This document shows, piece after piece, positions 1 to 8,539 of a stretch of 64,000 nucleotides of DNA. A program made the position numbers and the translations under genes. Source of the DNA: Hymenobacter mellowenesis (GTDB lineage Bacteria; Bacteroidota; Bacteroidia; Cytophagales; Hymenobacteraceae); assembly GCF_030581005.1 (NCBI RefSeq), contig NZ_JAUQSX010000005.1, positions 1 to 64,000 on the forward strand, given 5' to 3'. The notes beneath the pieces were generated by a model. It worked only from the letters and a program-made list of their open reading frames with translations. It ran no database searches and was not told the origin of the DNA. Positions within the stretch are counted from its first letter, which is position 1. Every line of letters begins with the position of its first letter.

Positions 1-316
1 CTGGAAGCGGCGCCACCGGCATCACTCGCCGGTTGAAGGTGGGCAGCGAAACGGACGATGAGTTCTGCAACAGCCACTGCGCCTTCTTGAGCTACAGGGC
101 GACAGATTATTTACATTCTGAAGTACGTTGATTGCAGAATGTAAAAGGGTTGTCTTATCTAAATCACCGTTGAAGTGACCCGTTTCGAATAGCAGACTTC
201 TGGGGTCTTACTCTAGGCCGCCTGCCTGCCGCGAAACAAGTCGAAACGTTGCCTATCACATGAAGTAGAGAATTGCCAAGCCCAGTAACTGGTTGTGAAT
301 CACCCTCGGGTTTTTA
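1..316. other. Left edge of window: partial frame, hairpin and first junction copy
   Basis: No convincing complete gene is seen here. One forward frame is open from base 3 to a TGA at 129-131 and could be the C-terminus of a gene starting outside the window, but it has no recognisable domain. A perfect 10-bp inverted repeat (TTACATTCTG at 111-120, CAGAATGTAA at 135-144, 14-nt loop) could be a terminator-like hairpin. At 166-180, ACCGTTGAAGTGACC matches the core of the junction at 8398-8412 in 13 of 15 positions, so it is counted as the first array junction. Confidence 0.35.
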
Positions 317-681
317 ATGGCCCTGGTCTTGGTGAAATGCAGCGCTGCCGAAATCAGCCTGTTGGCTTGCTGGTACTAGGGCATCGCCCACGTCGCCGAG
401 GTGTACTGCAGCGGCAAGGGGAGATGTGCCTTAGTTACTGGGACGAAGTGGCGGGCGTTCGCCGCAACGGCGGCCGGGCGTGGGACGGCAAGGCCTGAGT
501 GGGGGAGTGGTACGTGGTGCACTACGGCGTCTTTGACCCGGCTGGCAACGACTTCCTGTATGACCTGTCCGTGCCCGACAGCATCCTGGAAGCCCACGGG
601 CTCCAATGGCAAGCCTTCCTGCGCCATGCGCATTATCACTCGCCCTACATTTCCTATAACGCGGTCATGGACCAAGAGTAA
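317..681 (+). pseudogene. Decayed array gene with two in-frame stops and a frameshift
   Basis: From the ATG at 317 a plausible protein (MALVLVKCSAAEISLLACWY) meets TAG at 377-379 and continues as GIAHVAEVYCSGKG. It then needs one extra G in the run at 418-421 to continue as EMCLSYWDEVAGV, meets TGA at 496-498, and ends as VGEWYVVHYGVFDPAGNDF... to a stop at 679-681. The continuity of protein-like sequence across all three lesions suggests one ancestral gene of about 120 codons. No family was recognised. A junction core follows at 719. The segment 499-681 could still be translated from GTG as a short protein. Confidence 0.45.
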
Positions 682-739
682 ACCCTCGTTTCTCTAAATT
701 GAGCGCGTTCAACATAGTACCCTTTTCCTAGACGGCTGC

Positions 740-1189
740 TTAAGGGGTAGAAGCTTTGCCTGCGGCGCGATACCCCTTGTAAAAAAGTCCGCTAAATGCC
801 AAAGTGGCCACCGACAGGAAGGCCTTTACGGCCCACACGTTCCGTTCAAGGGCCTCGTCGAGCATCGCCACTTGGGGCGACGCCGGCGCGTAGAGTACCC
901 GGACCCGCTCGTCTAGGCGGTGACGCTGGTCGTTCGTTGTGAACTGGTTGGTGAGCTGGTAGCGCGTGCGCCGGACGGTGTATTCCACCGTGTACACCGT
1001 CGAAGGGTACCGCCCCCCAGGGCGGGAAACGTCGACCACCGTGCCCTCGGCGCGCACGCCGGCGCGCCGCAACGCGTCGGCGAATCGAAACGCTTGCCAG
1101 GCTTGTGCCGCAAAAAAGACCGCCACGGCCAGCAGAACGATGCTCGAATACAGGAGCCAGCGAGGCGCAACGGGAGGATTTCGGGGCAT
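740..1189 (-). CDS. DUF3592-like two-helix membrane protein
   Basis: The 149-residue product has a hydrophobic N-terminal segment (about residues 12-30, LLYSSIVLLAVAVFFAAQAW). A hydrophilic central domain with the pattern AEGTVVDVSRPGG, VEYTVRRTRYQL and RVRVLYAPASPQVAML follows, then a second hydrophobic segment near residues 115-135. This layout is typical of DUF3592 proteins, small membrane proteins of unknown role. The ATG at 1189 was preferred over an upstream TTG/CTG-type start at 1225. Junction cores flank it at 719 and 1280. It is an array unit read opposite to most right-arm genes. Confidence 0.65.
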   Translation of the reverse strand: MPRNPPVAPRWLLYSSIVLLAVAVFFAAQAWQAFRFADALRRAGVRAEGTVVDVSRPGGRYPSTVYTVEYTVRRTRYQLTNQFTTNDQRHRLDERVRVLYAPASPQVAMLDEALERNVWAVKAFLSVATLAFSGLFYKGYRAAGKASTP

Positions 1190-1333
1190 GCAGGGGGCGG
1201 GGCAGACGCTGGCCAGGAGCCCCAATGGGCTTTAAAATTACGCTTTGGTTTGGTATGTAATCCCGCCCCTGCTATTCGGACCCTTTACTTGAACTGGGTG
1301 AAACGGCTGCGGACAGCGATAGAGCGTAGCGAC

Positions 1334-1834
1334 TTAGGGGTGCCGTCGGTAGTTCAGGGTAAAGCTGCCGACTTTCCCAATTGCTTCGCCGTCCGGCTGG
1401 ACGTACACCAAGTGAAACGCCTGTTTAAAGGCCATCAGCGTCGCATAAGACGCCTCCGTGAAATCATAGGCCTCCGCAAACTCCCGGCGATTTGCCAAGA
1501 CAATGGGGTAGAGGCTTGTGTGGGGGGCCAAGGTGAGCTGGTCCGGGCCGCACCCGCGGAGGGTGGCGTGCAGGCGCAACCGCCCGTTGGGGTGTTCGAG
1601 CACCAGCGTGGAGGGCCGCGCCGCGCAACGGGTGCTCGCATCAAACACGAGCGGGCCATCGGTCAGGTTCGTCATCTTCAATCGAACCCCTAGGGCCGGG
1701 CTTTCCAAGTACTCGTCGGTATCCAAGCGGGGCAACTCGACCCGTACCTCCAGCACTTCGATGCCGACGGAGGGGGGCGTTTGGCGGGGAGAACAGGCCG
1801 TGAGCAGACCGGCCAATAACAAGAGATACTTCAT
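1334..1834 (-). CDS. Putative lipoprotein, function unknown
   Basis: The 166-residue protein starts with a lipoprotein signal (KYLLLLAGLLTAC, lipobox LTAC with Cys14). The mature part begins SPRQTPPSVGIEVLEVRVELPR and has a beta-rich pattern (VRLKMTNLTDGPLVFD, STLVLEHPNGRLRLHA). This resembles small immunoglobulin-like or intracellular-proteinase-inhibitor-like folds that compare ligand terms, but no family could be assigned. Two mature cysteines (CAARP and GCGPDQ) might form a disulfide. The junction at 1280 lies 40 bp beyond the stop and the junction at 1885 lies upstream of the start. Confidence 0.6.
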   Translation of the reverse strand: MKYLLLLAGLLTACSPRQTPPSVGIEVLEVRVELPRLDTDEYLESPALGVRLKMTNLTDGPLVFDASTRCAARPSTLVLEHPNGRLRLHATLRGCGPDQLTLAPHTSLYPIVLANRREFAEAYDFTEASYATLMAFKQAFHLVYVQPDGEAIGKVGSFTLNYRRHP

Positions 1835-1922
1835 GGCGAGATAGCCTGGGCGACGCTCAAAATAACGCTCGTTTTCCGATTTTCACCGTTTGCGCAAACT
1901 TAAAGAGCTTTAGCGCAGGTCT

Positions 1923-1930
1923 TAGTTTTG
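1923..1930 (+). promoter_or_regulatory. Possible Bacteroidota -7 element TAGTTTTG
   Basis: TAGTTTTG fits the TAnnTTTG -7 consensus of Bacteroidota housekeeping promoters. It lies 105 bp upstream of the lipoprotein ATG at 2035 and 24 bp downstream of the junction core at 1885-1899. No clean TTTG is present at the expected -33 spacing, so this is a weak prediction. Confidence 0.3.
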
Positions 1931-2034
1931 GCTGTACCTTGTCGCCGCCGCACAGCCCTTGCCAAGGTGCTGCTGCCGTTGGGAGGCCATGCGTCCCTGT
2001 CTGTTCTCGCCCGTACTCCGTCTGCTTCGCTGCC

Positions 2035-2640
2035 ATGAGGCTTCTGCTCTGCTCGCTCCTGTCCCTAGCCCTGCTGCTACCCGGCTGTGTTATTACCCAC
2101 TCGCCGGGCTTCCACAGCGGCTACCGTCGGTTGCCGGCCGCCGAACAAGAAAAAATCCGCTTTCTGCCGGCCCATGCGCCCTGGCCCGCCACCGCCGACG
2201 GGTACCTATACGCCGTCACTGCGCAGAGCCTGCTCCAGGCGCTGCCCGTGGGCGAAACCACGCTGGTGTACCTGTGGGCGCCGCATTGCCACGGCCGCGG
2301 GTGTGCCTCGTTGCAAGGCGTAGAAGCGGACTGCCGCCGCCAGGGCTACCGGTTCCAAGCCGTGGCCGAGTACTACGCCGACCTGGCGCAAATCAAGTTG
2401 CAGCCCCCGCTGCAACGCCCGCTGCTGGCCATCAACCACCCCTATTACCGGTCGGACTACTGCCAGAAGTATGCGCGCCTGTTTCAGGCCGAATTGCGCC
2501 AGGGCCAGCCGCTGCCGGACAGCTTGGAACACGCCCGGTACTACGTATTCCAGGGCCGCACCTTCGTTCGCGCCCTCAACGCGCTGCCCGGGGTTCCACC
2601 GCAATTTCAGCCCACAGCCCCGTTGCGTAGTTTCCATTAA
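2035..2640 (+). CDS. Putative lipoprotein with a Cys motif reminiscent of thioredoxin folds
   Basis: A 201-residue protein with signal peptide and lipobox LPGC (RLLLCSLLSLALLLPGC). After the anchor comes VGETTLVYLWAPHC, a strand followed by WAPHCHGRGC, which recalls the strand-WxxxC entry of thioredoxin-like proteins. The cysteine spacing (CHGRGC) is wider than the usual CxxC, so a redox role is uncertain. Three further cysteines occur downstream. The ATG at 2035 was chosen because it places the signal peptide at the N-terminus; the frame opens further upstream. It is one of the few forward genes in the distal left arm. Confidence 0.6.
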   Translation: MRLLLCSLLSLALLLPGCVITHSPGFHSGYRRLPAAEQEKIRFLPAHAPWPATADGYLYAVTAQSLLQALPVGETTLVYLWAPHCHGRGCASLQGVEADCRRQGYRFQAVAEYYADLAQIKLQPPLQRPLLAINHPYYRSDYCQKYARLFQAELRQGQPLPDSLEHARYYVFQGRTFVRALNALPGVPPQFQPTAPLRSFH

Positions 2641-2739
2641 GGGCGTCCCTTTCTTTTCCGAACGGCAGGCGCTTCCCCTCATAATGAATCCCCAGCTGAA
2701 GCGATTCGGACCCTTTCAATAAACCATTATTTCCCCTTC

Positions 2740-3144
2740 TCATCTGGCTGTCTCCTGGGCTGGCGCCTGCTTGAAAAAGCTCAGCAAGAGAAGCCCCACC
2801 GCGGCCCCGTGCAGCAGGTACTGCCCCCACTCGTTGACGAGGTGCAACTCCCCCCGGAAGGCGGGCACGGGGAAGCGATGGGCGTCTTGCCACACCGTTA
2901 CCCCCAGCGACAACAAATAGAGGGCGACAAACAGCGCTTGGGCCCACCGCTTGCCCCGGCCAATCAGGTAATAAAGCCCCAGCACCACGGGCACACTCGC
3001 CAGCAACACCAGCAACGTACGGGGCGGCAGGTGCGGCGCAAAGAAGCCTTCGCGGGTGAAGTAATTGAGGAAGGTGCTGTACCCGTAGCCCAGAAACAGG
3101 AGGGCCGACGCCAGAACATTGCAGCCGTGTCGGGTCAAAGTCAT
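2740..3144 (-). CDS. Small four-helix membrane protein, unknown
   Basis: The 134-residue protein has four predicted transmembrane stretches, roughly residues 10-27, 40-60, 68-85 and 108-126. Short loops include a charged IGRGKR and a WQDAHRFPVPAFRGELHLVNEWG segment before the last helix. The size and layout are like several uncharacterised integral membrane proteins of this phylum. No catalytic motif is visible. The ATG at 3144 is the only start that excludes an upstream non-hydrophobic extension. Junction cores lie 15 bp beyond the stop (2710-2724) and upstream at 3195. Confidence 0.6.
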   Translation of the reverse strand: MTLTRHGCNVLASALLFLGYGYSTFLNYFTREGFFAPHLPPRTLLVLLASVPVVLGLYYLIGRGKRWAQALFVALYLLSLGVTVWQDAHRFPVPAFRGELHLVNEWGQYLLHGAAVGLLLLSFFKQAPAQETAR

Positions 3145-3218
3145 GGAGCGAAAGTAGTCCTCCTTTAGATTAACGGGCCTAAGTTTAAGCCACGACCGTT
3201 TGGGTAAATGAGCAGGGC

Positions 3219-3638
3219 CTAAGCAGCAAATCGAGAAAACGCCAGGCTGAATTCTAACTGGTGCCCGCTTAGTCTTTTCAGCTCTTCCATTAGGGCTTCC
3301 GTCACGAAAACACTGTTCTCGCCAACACGGTATATTTCCCACTCGTCGGTAGTACGCGTGGTCACCGTGCTGTCGGATGCCTCGTGTTGGATACACACGT
3401 CCAAATAGTTGTTTCACACCAGTTTTCGGACTCCATCCGCCACCGTCGCGGCGCGAAGTTGCACCTGGTCTCCGAGTTGCCGAAGCACGCGCTCGTACTT
3501 GTTATCGAACAAGATGTAATCAACGTTGGTCAGCACATCGACAGGTTGGTCGTATTGCATGACCCGGAAGGCGGGGCCCGCGGTCCGCCACAGTAACAAT
3601 CGGGTACGAGACGAAGAACTTAGGTGCCAAAGGGCCAT
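3219..3638 (-). pseudogene. Array gene interrupted by an in-frame TGA
   Basis: An ATG at 3638 opens MALWHLSSSSRTRLLLWRTA. The frame reads VDVLTNVDYILFDNKYERVLRQLGD and on to ...DGVRKLV, then hits TGA at 3414-3416. The same frame continues without a gap as NNYLDVCIQHEASDSTV...WEIYRVGENSVFVTEALMEEL and stops at 3219. Read through, it would be about 139 residues, acidic and soluble, of the kind seen among immunity proteins. A C-to-T change of CGA, or another single substitution, would explain the stop. The family was not recognised. Translation of the two halves separately is possible but unlikely. Confidence 0.55.
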
Positions 3639-3732
3639 AGGCAGTACATCTACACAGCCAAGGTAAGGAGCCTGCTGACCATTTCCGTGAACCCTCGTTT
3701 TCCGATTCTGACCCTTTGAGTAAACATATCCG

Positions 3733-4359
3733 TCAATGGGTATTGAGGGTTTCCGCCCGGTTGGGGAGGTGATAGGTATCCGCTAAATAGCGGTAGAGTG
3801 CCTGCTGGTTGGGAAATTCGCCGCCGACATCGGATTGAATCGGCCCATTTGCCCCGTAGAGGTAGTAAGCGAGGCCGACGATTTCCCAAACGCCCGCATT
3901 GTTCGTGGCCATGACCGGCGGCGGGGCCTCGTACGTGGCCGGCAAGGGCCGGCAAAAAAAGAGGATGGTGGTCGCCGGCGGCAGGGTCGGGCCGAATCCG
4001 TCTCCCCGGACATGGCCTGTGTTCGGCAGCAAACGGTAGACCATTTCCCCCCGGTCCTCGTCCCACTGCTTATGACTGAAGCGGAAGCCCTTGTACGCCA
4101 CTTGCACCGTGCCCGGGGCTAGGCGCCCGCGCAACGTTTTGGTAAGCCGCACTTCGCTGGAGCGGAACAGGCGGTTGCTGTCCGCATTGACGTAGTGCAC
4201 GGTACGGACTAGAGTTCCCTCAAAAATGAGCGCGGCTTGCCGCATGGTGGCGTCGTCTTTTTCGCGCTGGGTCGCCTCCTGCGCCCGCAGCAAAGGCGTT
4301 GTCGCCAGGCACAGCACCGCACTAAGCAAGGCCCTGCAACAGATGAAGGGAAGCGTCAT
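3733..4359 (-). CDS. Secreted protein of unknown function
   Basis: The 208-residue product begins with a signal peptide (TLPFICCRALLSAVLCLATTPLLRAQ, cleavage near residue 27). The mature region opens EATQREKDDATMRQAALIFEGTLV, which resembles the start of secreted proteins that handle copper or calcium or of tissue-inhibitor-like OB folds (FEGTLVRTV ... LRGRLAPGTVQVAYKG). The assignment is not firm. A GTG lies one codon upstream of the chosen ATG at 4359. The junction core at 3711-3725 sits 8 bp beyond the stop. Confidence 0.6.
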   Translation of the reverse strand: MTLPFICCRALLSAVLCLATTPLLRAQEATQREKDDATMRQAALIFEGTLVRTVHYVNADSNRLFRSSEVRLTKTLRGRLAPGTVQVAYKGFRFSHKQWDEDRGEMVYRLLPNTGHVRGDGFGPTLPPATTILFFCRPLPATYEAPPPVMATNNAGVWEIVGLAYYLYGANGPIQSDVGGEFPNQQALYRYLADTYHLPNRAETLNTH

Positions 4360-4433
4360 CACGCGAAGGTAGCGGAGCGATGAAAAAACGCTTCTTTTGC
4401 TATCTGGACCGTTTGAGTGAACATAAAGGGGCC

Positions 4434-4888
4434 TTATTTCCAGCGGTCTTTAGCCGTTTCCCAGAAGCCCATGGGCGGCATATCAGCCCACTTCGTTTCC
4501 GTCCAGTCCGGAAGCGGAGGCATGTGCTCCAATTGCCCTCCAAAACGCTGTAAAACGACTAGAAGAGCGCTTTCCAGATATTGATAGCTTCGGGGAGACG
4601 GGCGCGGGTTCAGCGATAAACTGATGCTATGCGGATAGGTGGGAAACGGCGGGACGGGTAGCCCCAGTACGGCTTCCATGATGCGTTGCAGCTTTAGCAA
4701 TCGGTCGGTGGACCAATTGACCTCAATGCTCCAGCTGGGCTTTTCCGGATGAAATAGCTCGATGTATCCTTCTTGCTGTGCCGCTACCCCATCGGGAGGC
4801 CCGTTAGTACTTGTAAAGCAGCAAGTACTTGAGCCGGCGTAGGCGGGTTAAGAAAGCGTACTTCGTAGTAACGGATACCAATGGCCAT
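4434..4888 (-). pseudogene. Frameshifted array gene, about 150 codons
   Basis: From the ATG at 4888 the frame reads AIGIRYYEVRFLNPPTPAQV LAALQVLTG and then hits a stop near 4785. The neighbouring frame continues naturally from the same point as PPDGVAAQQEGYIELFHPEK, then SWSIEVNWSTDRLLKLQRIM, and on to WADMPPMGFWETAKDRWK with a stop at 4434. Adding one G to the GGG run (complement of 4800-4802) restores a single protein. The intact protein would be soluble, with several aromatic-rich strands. No family was recognised. The lesion may be a true frameshift or a homopolymer error in the sequence. Confidence 0.6.
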
Positions 4889-5012
4889 AGCCGAAAGCTA
4901 CGCACTTGATTAACTAACGCTCCTTCGATTGAACGGAGCGCGTTTACCTTGGGACCCTTTTCTTGAATATTGCACGAGGCTTGCGCGCGGTGGATTGCCG
5001 CGTGCGCCGGCC

Positions 5013-5720
5013 TTATCCCTTGGGCCCAAACCAGTAGGCGAGGGACAGGTGCCCCGTCCCGTTGTAATACGGCCGGCCGAAGTACAGGCCGGCGACGGGT
5101 ACCAGCCCCAGGCTGTACTCGGCTTGGGCCAAAAACGCGCCGCGCCGGTAGCCCACCCCGGCCTGCGCCCCGGCGTCGACCACGCGGGTAAGGACGTAGC
5201 GGGTCGATACTCGCCAGACCGGGACAATGGTCTCAGTCCCCACATACGGCGCATCGGGGGCCGTGTTGGTCAGCGCGTAGTTCCCGCCCAAACAGGCCGC
5301 CAGGTAGCCCCCAAACGAGAGCTGCAAGCCCCGTCCCATGCCCCGCGGGGCGTACACGGCCGAGACGGGCAGGGTCAGGTAATGCAGGCGCAGGGCCAGG
5401 GTGTAGTCGCCGTAATTGGGCAGGTTGTGGTTGTGGTATAAGTCGGTGTTGGCGTGGCGCACGCAGTCGCCCTTCTGCGTGTAGAGCACGCCGGCCCGTC
5501 CGGCCCAGTGCCCCGTGCCGCCCAGCTGCCCCACCACACCGGCCTCGAACCCCGGCCGGTACGTGCCGGGAGCCACGCGGGTATTGTCGTCGAAGTAGTG
5601 GCGCGTGGCCAGGGTGCCGCCCAAGCGGGCGACCCACGAGAAGGTGGTCTGGGCCAACAGGTCGGCGGGCCGTAGCCCGCCGGCCAACCCGACCAGTGCG
5701 GTGCAAAGCAATCGATTCAT
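5013..5720 (-). CDS. PorT-like outer-membrane beta-barrel protein
   Basis: The 235-residue protein has a signal peptide (RLLCTALVGLAGGLRPADLLAQ). Alternating-residue beta strands typical of small outer-membrane barrels of Bacteroidota follow: GFEAGVVGQLGGTGHWAG, LALRLHYLTLPVSAVYA, LQLSFGGYLAACLGG and FLAQAEYSLGLVPVAG. The C-terminus GHLSLAYWFGPKG is a terminal strand ending close to an aromatic, as expected for barrel assembly. The ATG at 5720 was chosen because it starts the signal peptide. The junction core at 4954 follows the stop. It is one of the few array genes with a recognisable fold. Confidence 0.7.
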   Translation of the reverse strand: MNRLLCTALVGLAGGLRPADLLAQTTFSWVARLGGTLATRHYFDDNTRVAPGTYRPGFEAGVVGQLGGTGHWAGRAGVLYTQKGDCVRHANTDLYHNHNLPNYGDYTLALRLHYLTLPVSAVYAPRGMGRGLQLSFGGYLAACLGGNYALTNTAPDAPYVGTETIVPVWRVSTRYVLTRVVDAGAQAGVGYRRGAFLAQAEYSLGLVPVAGLYFGRPYYNGTGHLSLAYWFGPKG

Positions 5721-5844
5721 CGGACAGAATGTAAAGCATAAGATCACCAAACGCTTAGAGCGCCCTTTAGTATGTGCCGGCGAGCCGGTCCCATACCGCT
5801 GCGGCGGGTCATGCGCCCCGGTTTTCCACCCTTTCGCTGAACAA

Positions 5845-6238
5845 TCAAAAGCGAGAAATACGCAGCACTCTTCCGTCCGTAACGGCCTGATGGACCATCG
5901 CCTGCAGTGCCTCGTGAAAACGGCGGGTTTCCGGCTCAAAGCCGGACGCATCAACAGCGGCCAACTGAGCTGCGAACAAGGGCAAATCGTCGACGGCCCT
6001 TTCCACTTCGTCACCCCAGCAGCCGGTACACAGATGATAATCCAAGAGCAACCCCTCCCATAACCCCTGCGGTCCCGGTGGAATAGCCTCGAAAACAGCA
6101 TGGATGTAGCCCCCATACGTTGAGGGAACCGCCGGAAGGGCCCATTAGCGTAAAGGTTATCCCCTCTTCCCCCCCCAATCCACTATAAAAATCGCCATTG
6201 GTCTGGTCCATGACTTCAAAATAAAGGCATCTACTCAA
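5845..6238 (-). pseudogene. Frameshifted array gene, unknown family
   Basis: One frame gives SRCLYFEVMDQTNGDFYSGLGGEE... to ...STGTAGVMGG (from about 6238). A second gives LLLDYHLCTGCWGDEVERAV and on to ...DGRVLRISRF with a stop at 5845. Removing one G from the GGGG run near 6052-6056 fuses them into one protein of about 130 residues. A third frame immediately upstream (LKECLLAVFYDRLVFE, about 6231-6285) may be the true N-terminus, which would imply another lesion. No good ATG fits the presumed start. The junction core at 5828-5842 abuts the stop. Confidence 0.45.
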
Positions 6239-6397
6239 ACACGAGGCGGTCGTAGAAGACAGCTAGTAAACATTCCTTCAGCTGAATTGCCGCGTTTACT
6301 TTGCTACCCTTTTCTTGAACCCAATTTCCTTTTAACCATAACAAGTCAAGAAACCCAATCGTCCGGCTGCCACCGCCTTCTGTTGATAAATCACACC

Positions 6398-7192
6398 ATG
6401 CTCCTACCAAAAAGAATTCCTGCCTTCCTTTATCAAGGGGCACGCGGGATGCTAATCAGCGTTTTCGCGCTACTCGCCTCGGAAGCCCACGCGCAACGGC
6501 CGGTGGTTTACCTCAGCATATCCAACCCGGCGGGCCCGTTACTCATCAACTCGACCAAGGATTTTAGCGCGGTACTCGCGCCGTTGCGGCAGCAGTTGCA
6601 AGCCAACGGCTACCGCGTTACGACGGAGCAGGATACCCTGACGCATTTGCTGGAGCAGCGGGCCGGTTTTCCTTTTCTCTACGCCGATGTCGTCTGCTAC
6701 CAGCAGGCCGGTAGCTTCCCAACGGTCACGTTTGCCGTGCGCGATAGTTTAAACCACGTGTGGTTTGCGGCCAGTGAGTCCACCGCCCTGTTCGGTTCCC
6801 AGCAAGGCGCTTTTGGTGGCGCAGCCAAGCGCGTGGCCGCGAAAATGCCGACGACGTTTGTGGCTAAGCCCACCGGCATCGCACCGACGGACCGTGCCCC
6901 ACAATTTATGGCGTACGACAATTTTCAATTCACCCAGTATTTGGAAAAGGTATTGACGGCGGCGCCACAACGGCAGCAACTGAAGCGGGGGGCGACGCTA
7001 GAATTGGAGATTGCAGTCGATGCGTTGGGTTTCGCACGGGTGAAAGCCATCGGTGGTCAACTCACGCTGGATGACGCTGGGCGCCAAGCACTCGAGTCAG
7101 CTGTTCGCAATACGCCCCCGTGGGGCCCAGCTTATCAGAACGGACGCCGCACCACCGCCACCTTGCAGACGGTTATCGGGCGGGATCGTTGA
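6398..7192 (+). CDS. Secreted protein with TonB-C-like domain
   Basis: The 264-residue protein has an N-terminal hydrophobic signal (MLISVFALLASEAHA, cleavage near residue 31). A central domain of unknown type follows (residues about 35-175). The C-terminal segment, ATLELEIAVDALGFARVKAI then LTLDDAGRQALESAVRNTPPWGPA, has the pattern of the TonB C-terminal domain found in many Bacteroidota secreted proteins. The usual N-terminal TonB anchor and Pro-rich region are absent, so a periplasmic or surface role without energy transduction is likely. The ATG at 6398 follows the junction core at 6306 by about 80 bp. Confidence 0.6.
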   Translation: MLLPKRIPAFLYQGARGMLISVFALLASEAHAQRPVVYLSISNPAGPLLINSTKDFSAVLAPLRQQLQANGYRVTTEQDTLTHLLEQRAGFPFLYADVVCYQQAGSFPTVTFAVRDSLNHVWFAASESTALFGSQQGAFGGAAKRVAAKMPTTFVAKPTGIAPTDRAPQFMAYDNFQFTQYLEKVLTAAPQRQQLKRGATLELEIAVDALGFARVKAIGGQLTLDDAGRQALESAVRNTPPWGPAYQNGRRTTATLQTVIGRDR

Positions 7193-7361
7193 CACAAATG
7201 AGAATGTTAAATCGGAAGTGGTCTATTGGCAGGTGCGGGTGCGATTATACTCGTTTTAGCGATTCCGACCGTTTGACTGAACATTCTGTGCGCCACTAAC
7301 TGAGATTGAAGCCGCATCGCACAGCCGGCGCTTATTTCGCTGAACCCTTCCCTGTTGCTTC

Positions 7362-7850
7362 ATGCACCTGCCGCACCCCATTGACATTGACCTGTTGGTA
7401 TTTTGTAAATCCGGCCGTTTTGACTTTGTCAAACTAGGCCAGACCAAAGCGTGGATTTTGGGCAATTTCCTGGACCCCGACGACTTTACGCCGGACATGC
7501 TCAGCCCCCGGTGGCCCATTTGGACCTACGACCGCCTCGAATTTCATTTCGATGCCGATAACCGACTCACCGCCATTTACACCGATTACCTCGCCGAACT
7601 GCCGCACAACACTCGTTTGCAGGTCAAGCCTTGGATTTTCGCGCACGTTGAGCAGCTAACCCTGCTGTACGTGCTGCGCGAGCTGAATGCGGAAGGCATC
7701 GATTATGAAAAGCAAACCGGCCCCCTGGGCGTCGGCCTGCGCCTGCGCAGCGGCCTGCGCTTGTCCTTTACGCCCCCCGACGAGCTAGCAGCAGAAATGG
7801 CCGAAGGGCCTAACGCGTTTAGGCTGATGTCTCTGTGCCTGTGCGAATAA
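7362..7850 (+). CDS. Immunity-like soluble protein
   Basis: The 162-residue protein is acidic and soluble. The stretch FDFVKLGQTKAWILGNFLDPDDF followed by PIWTYDRLEFHFDADNRLTA resembles small proteins often found in immunity loci of Bacteroidota, where a strand pair with an IWxYxxxEFHF-type motif recurs. That resemblance is from memory of the family and was not checked. No signal peptide or membrane segment is present. Junction cores lie at 7268, upstream, and 7872, 20 bp past the stop. Confidence 0.6.
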   Translation: MHLPHPIDIDLLVFCKSGRFDFVKLGQTKAWILGNFLDPDDFTPDMLSPRWPIWTYDRLEFHFDADNRLTAIYTDYLAELPHNTRLQVKPWIFAHVEQLTLLYVLRELNAEGIDYEKQTGPLGVGLRLRSGLRLSFTPPDELAAEMAEGPNAFRLMSLCLCE

Positions 7851-7894
7851 AGTGTGCCTTTTGCCATTCCGACCCTTTAGATGAACGGGCTTTC

Positions 7895-7902
7895 TAGTTT
7901 TG
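7895..7902 (+). promoter_or_regulatory. Possible -7 element TAGTTTTG next to a junction
   Basis: TAGTTTTG matches the Bacteroidota TAnnTTTG -7 consensus. It begins 16 bp after the CCCTTT of the junction core at 7872-7886 and 36 bp before the ATG at 7931. In this copy the junction itself could supply the -33 region. Confidence 0.35.
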
Positions 7903-7930
7903 TAAGCACCTTCCACAGCCCACCCCTGCC

Positions 7931-8370
7931 ATGAGTAGCCACTTTGCCATTCGGCGCGACAACGAAGCATTGGATAAGCTCATTCAAACGGCCCGGCTGC
8001 AGCCGCTGCTTAGCAATGCTAAGTGGGTGAAGCTGCTGAGTACCTTGGTGAAGAATTGGCCTGCCATCAAAGTGTGCCAGTCAAGCTCATTTGGGAAGAG
8101 GCCCGCGTCGAAAGAGGGCTGCTGTTCGACGAGAACACGAGCTACGCATTCAACTATTACGCCACCGCCATGGAAGCCATGGTGAGCGGCAGCCCCCGGT
8201 TGGGGGGCTGGGTGGCGTACAAAGAGATTGAATGGCTCGATTTTCCCCAATTTGCAGCAGGTGCAGAGCAGAAACTAGGACAGTTACAGCAGCAACTAGC
8301 CCAAATTGGACAGTTTCGGGTGGAGGAATCAGCCGATAACTTGCGCCTCTACGCTTACTTACGGCCCTAG
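7931..8370 (+). pseudogene. Frameshifted immunity-like array gene
   Basis: The ATG at 7931 gives SSHFAIRRDNEALDKLIQTA RLQPLLSNAKW. Adding one G to the GGG at 8025-8027 continues the protein as GEAAEYLGEELACHQSVPVK then LIWEEARVERGLLFDENTSY and so on to LRLYAYLRP at 8370. The fused product is about 146 residues, acidic and soluble. Without the correction, frame 2 runs to 8185 in low-complexity, off-frame-looking sequence. The pattern YAFNYYATAMEAMVSGSPRLGGWVAYKEIEWLDF looks like an intact protein core, so the gene may be functional if the base call is wrong. Confidence 0.6.
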
Positions 8371-8539
8371 TACTCTTTAGCTCCTTTTCCTTTTCCGACC
8401 GTTAAAGTGAACGCTATTCCTACTTAAAAAACGTAGGCAGTGGTAGCCAATCACTTTTCGGCGGTCGATACGTTCCGTTTGCACACCGCAGCGAAAAGCT
8501 TCCGCCGCAACCGTTCGCCTCACACCCTCCCGACTTCAC

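Noticed and set aside
376..675. 99-residue reverse-strand frame near the left edge
   Set aside because: It is antisense to the decayed forward gene; His/Val-rich composition suggests a shadow.
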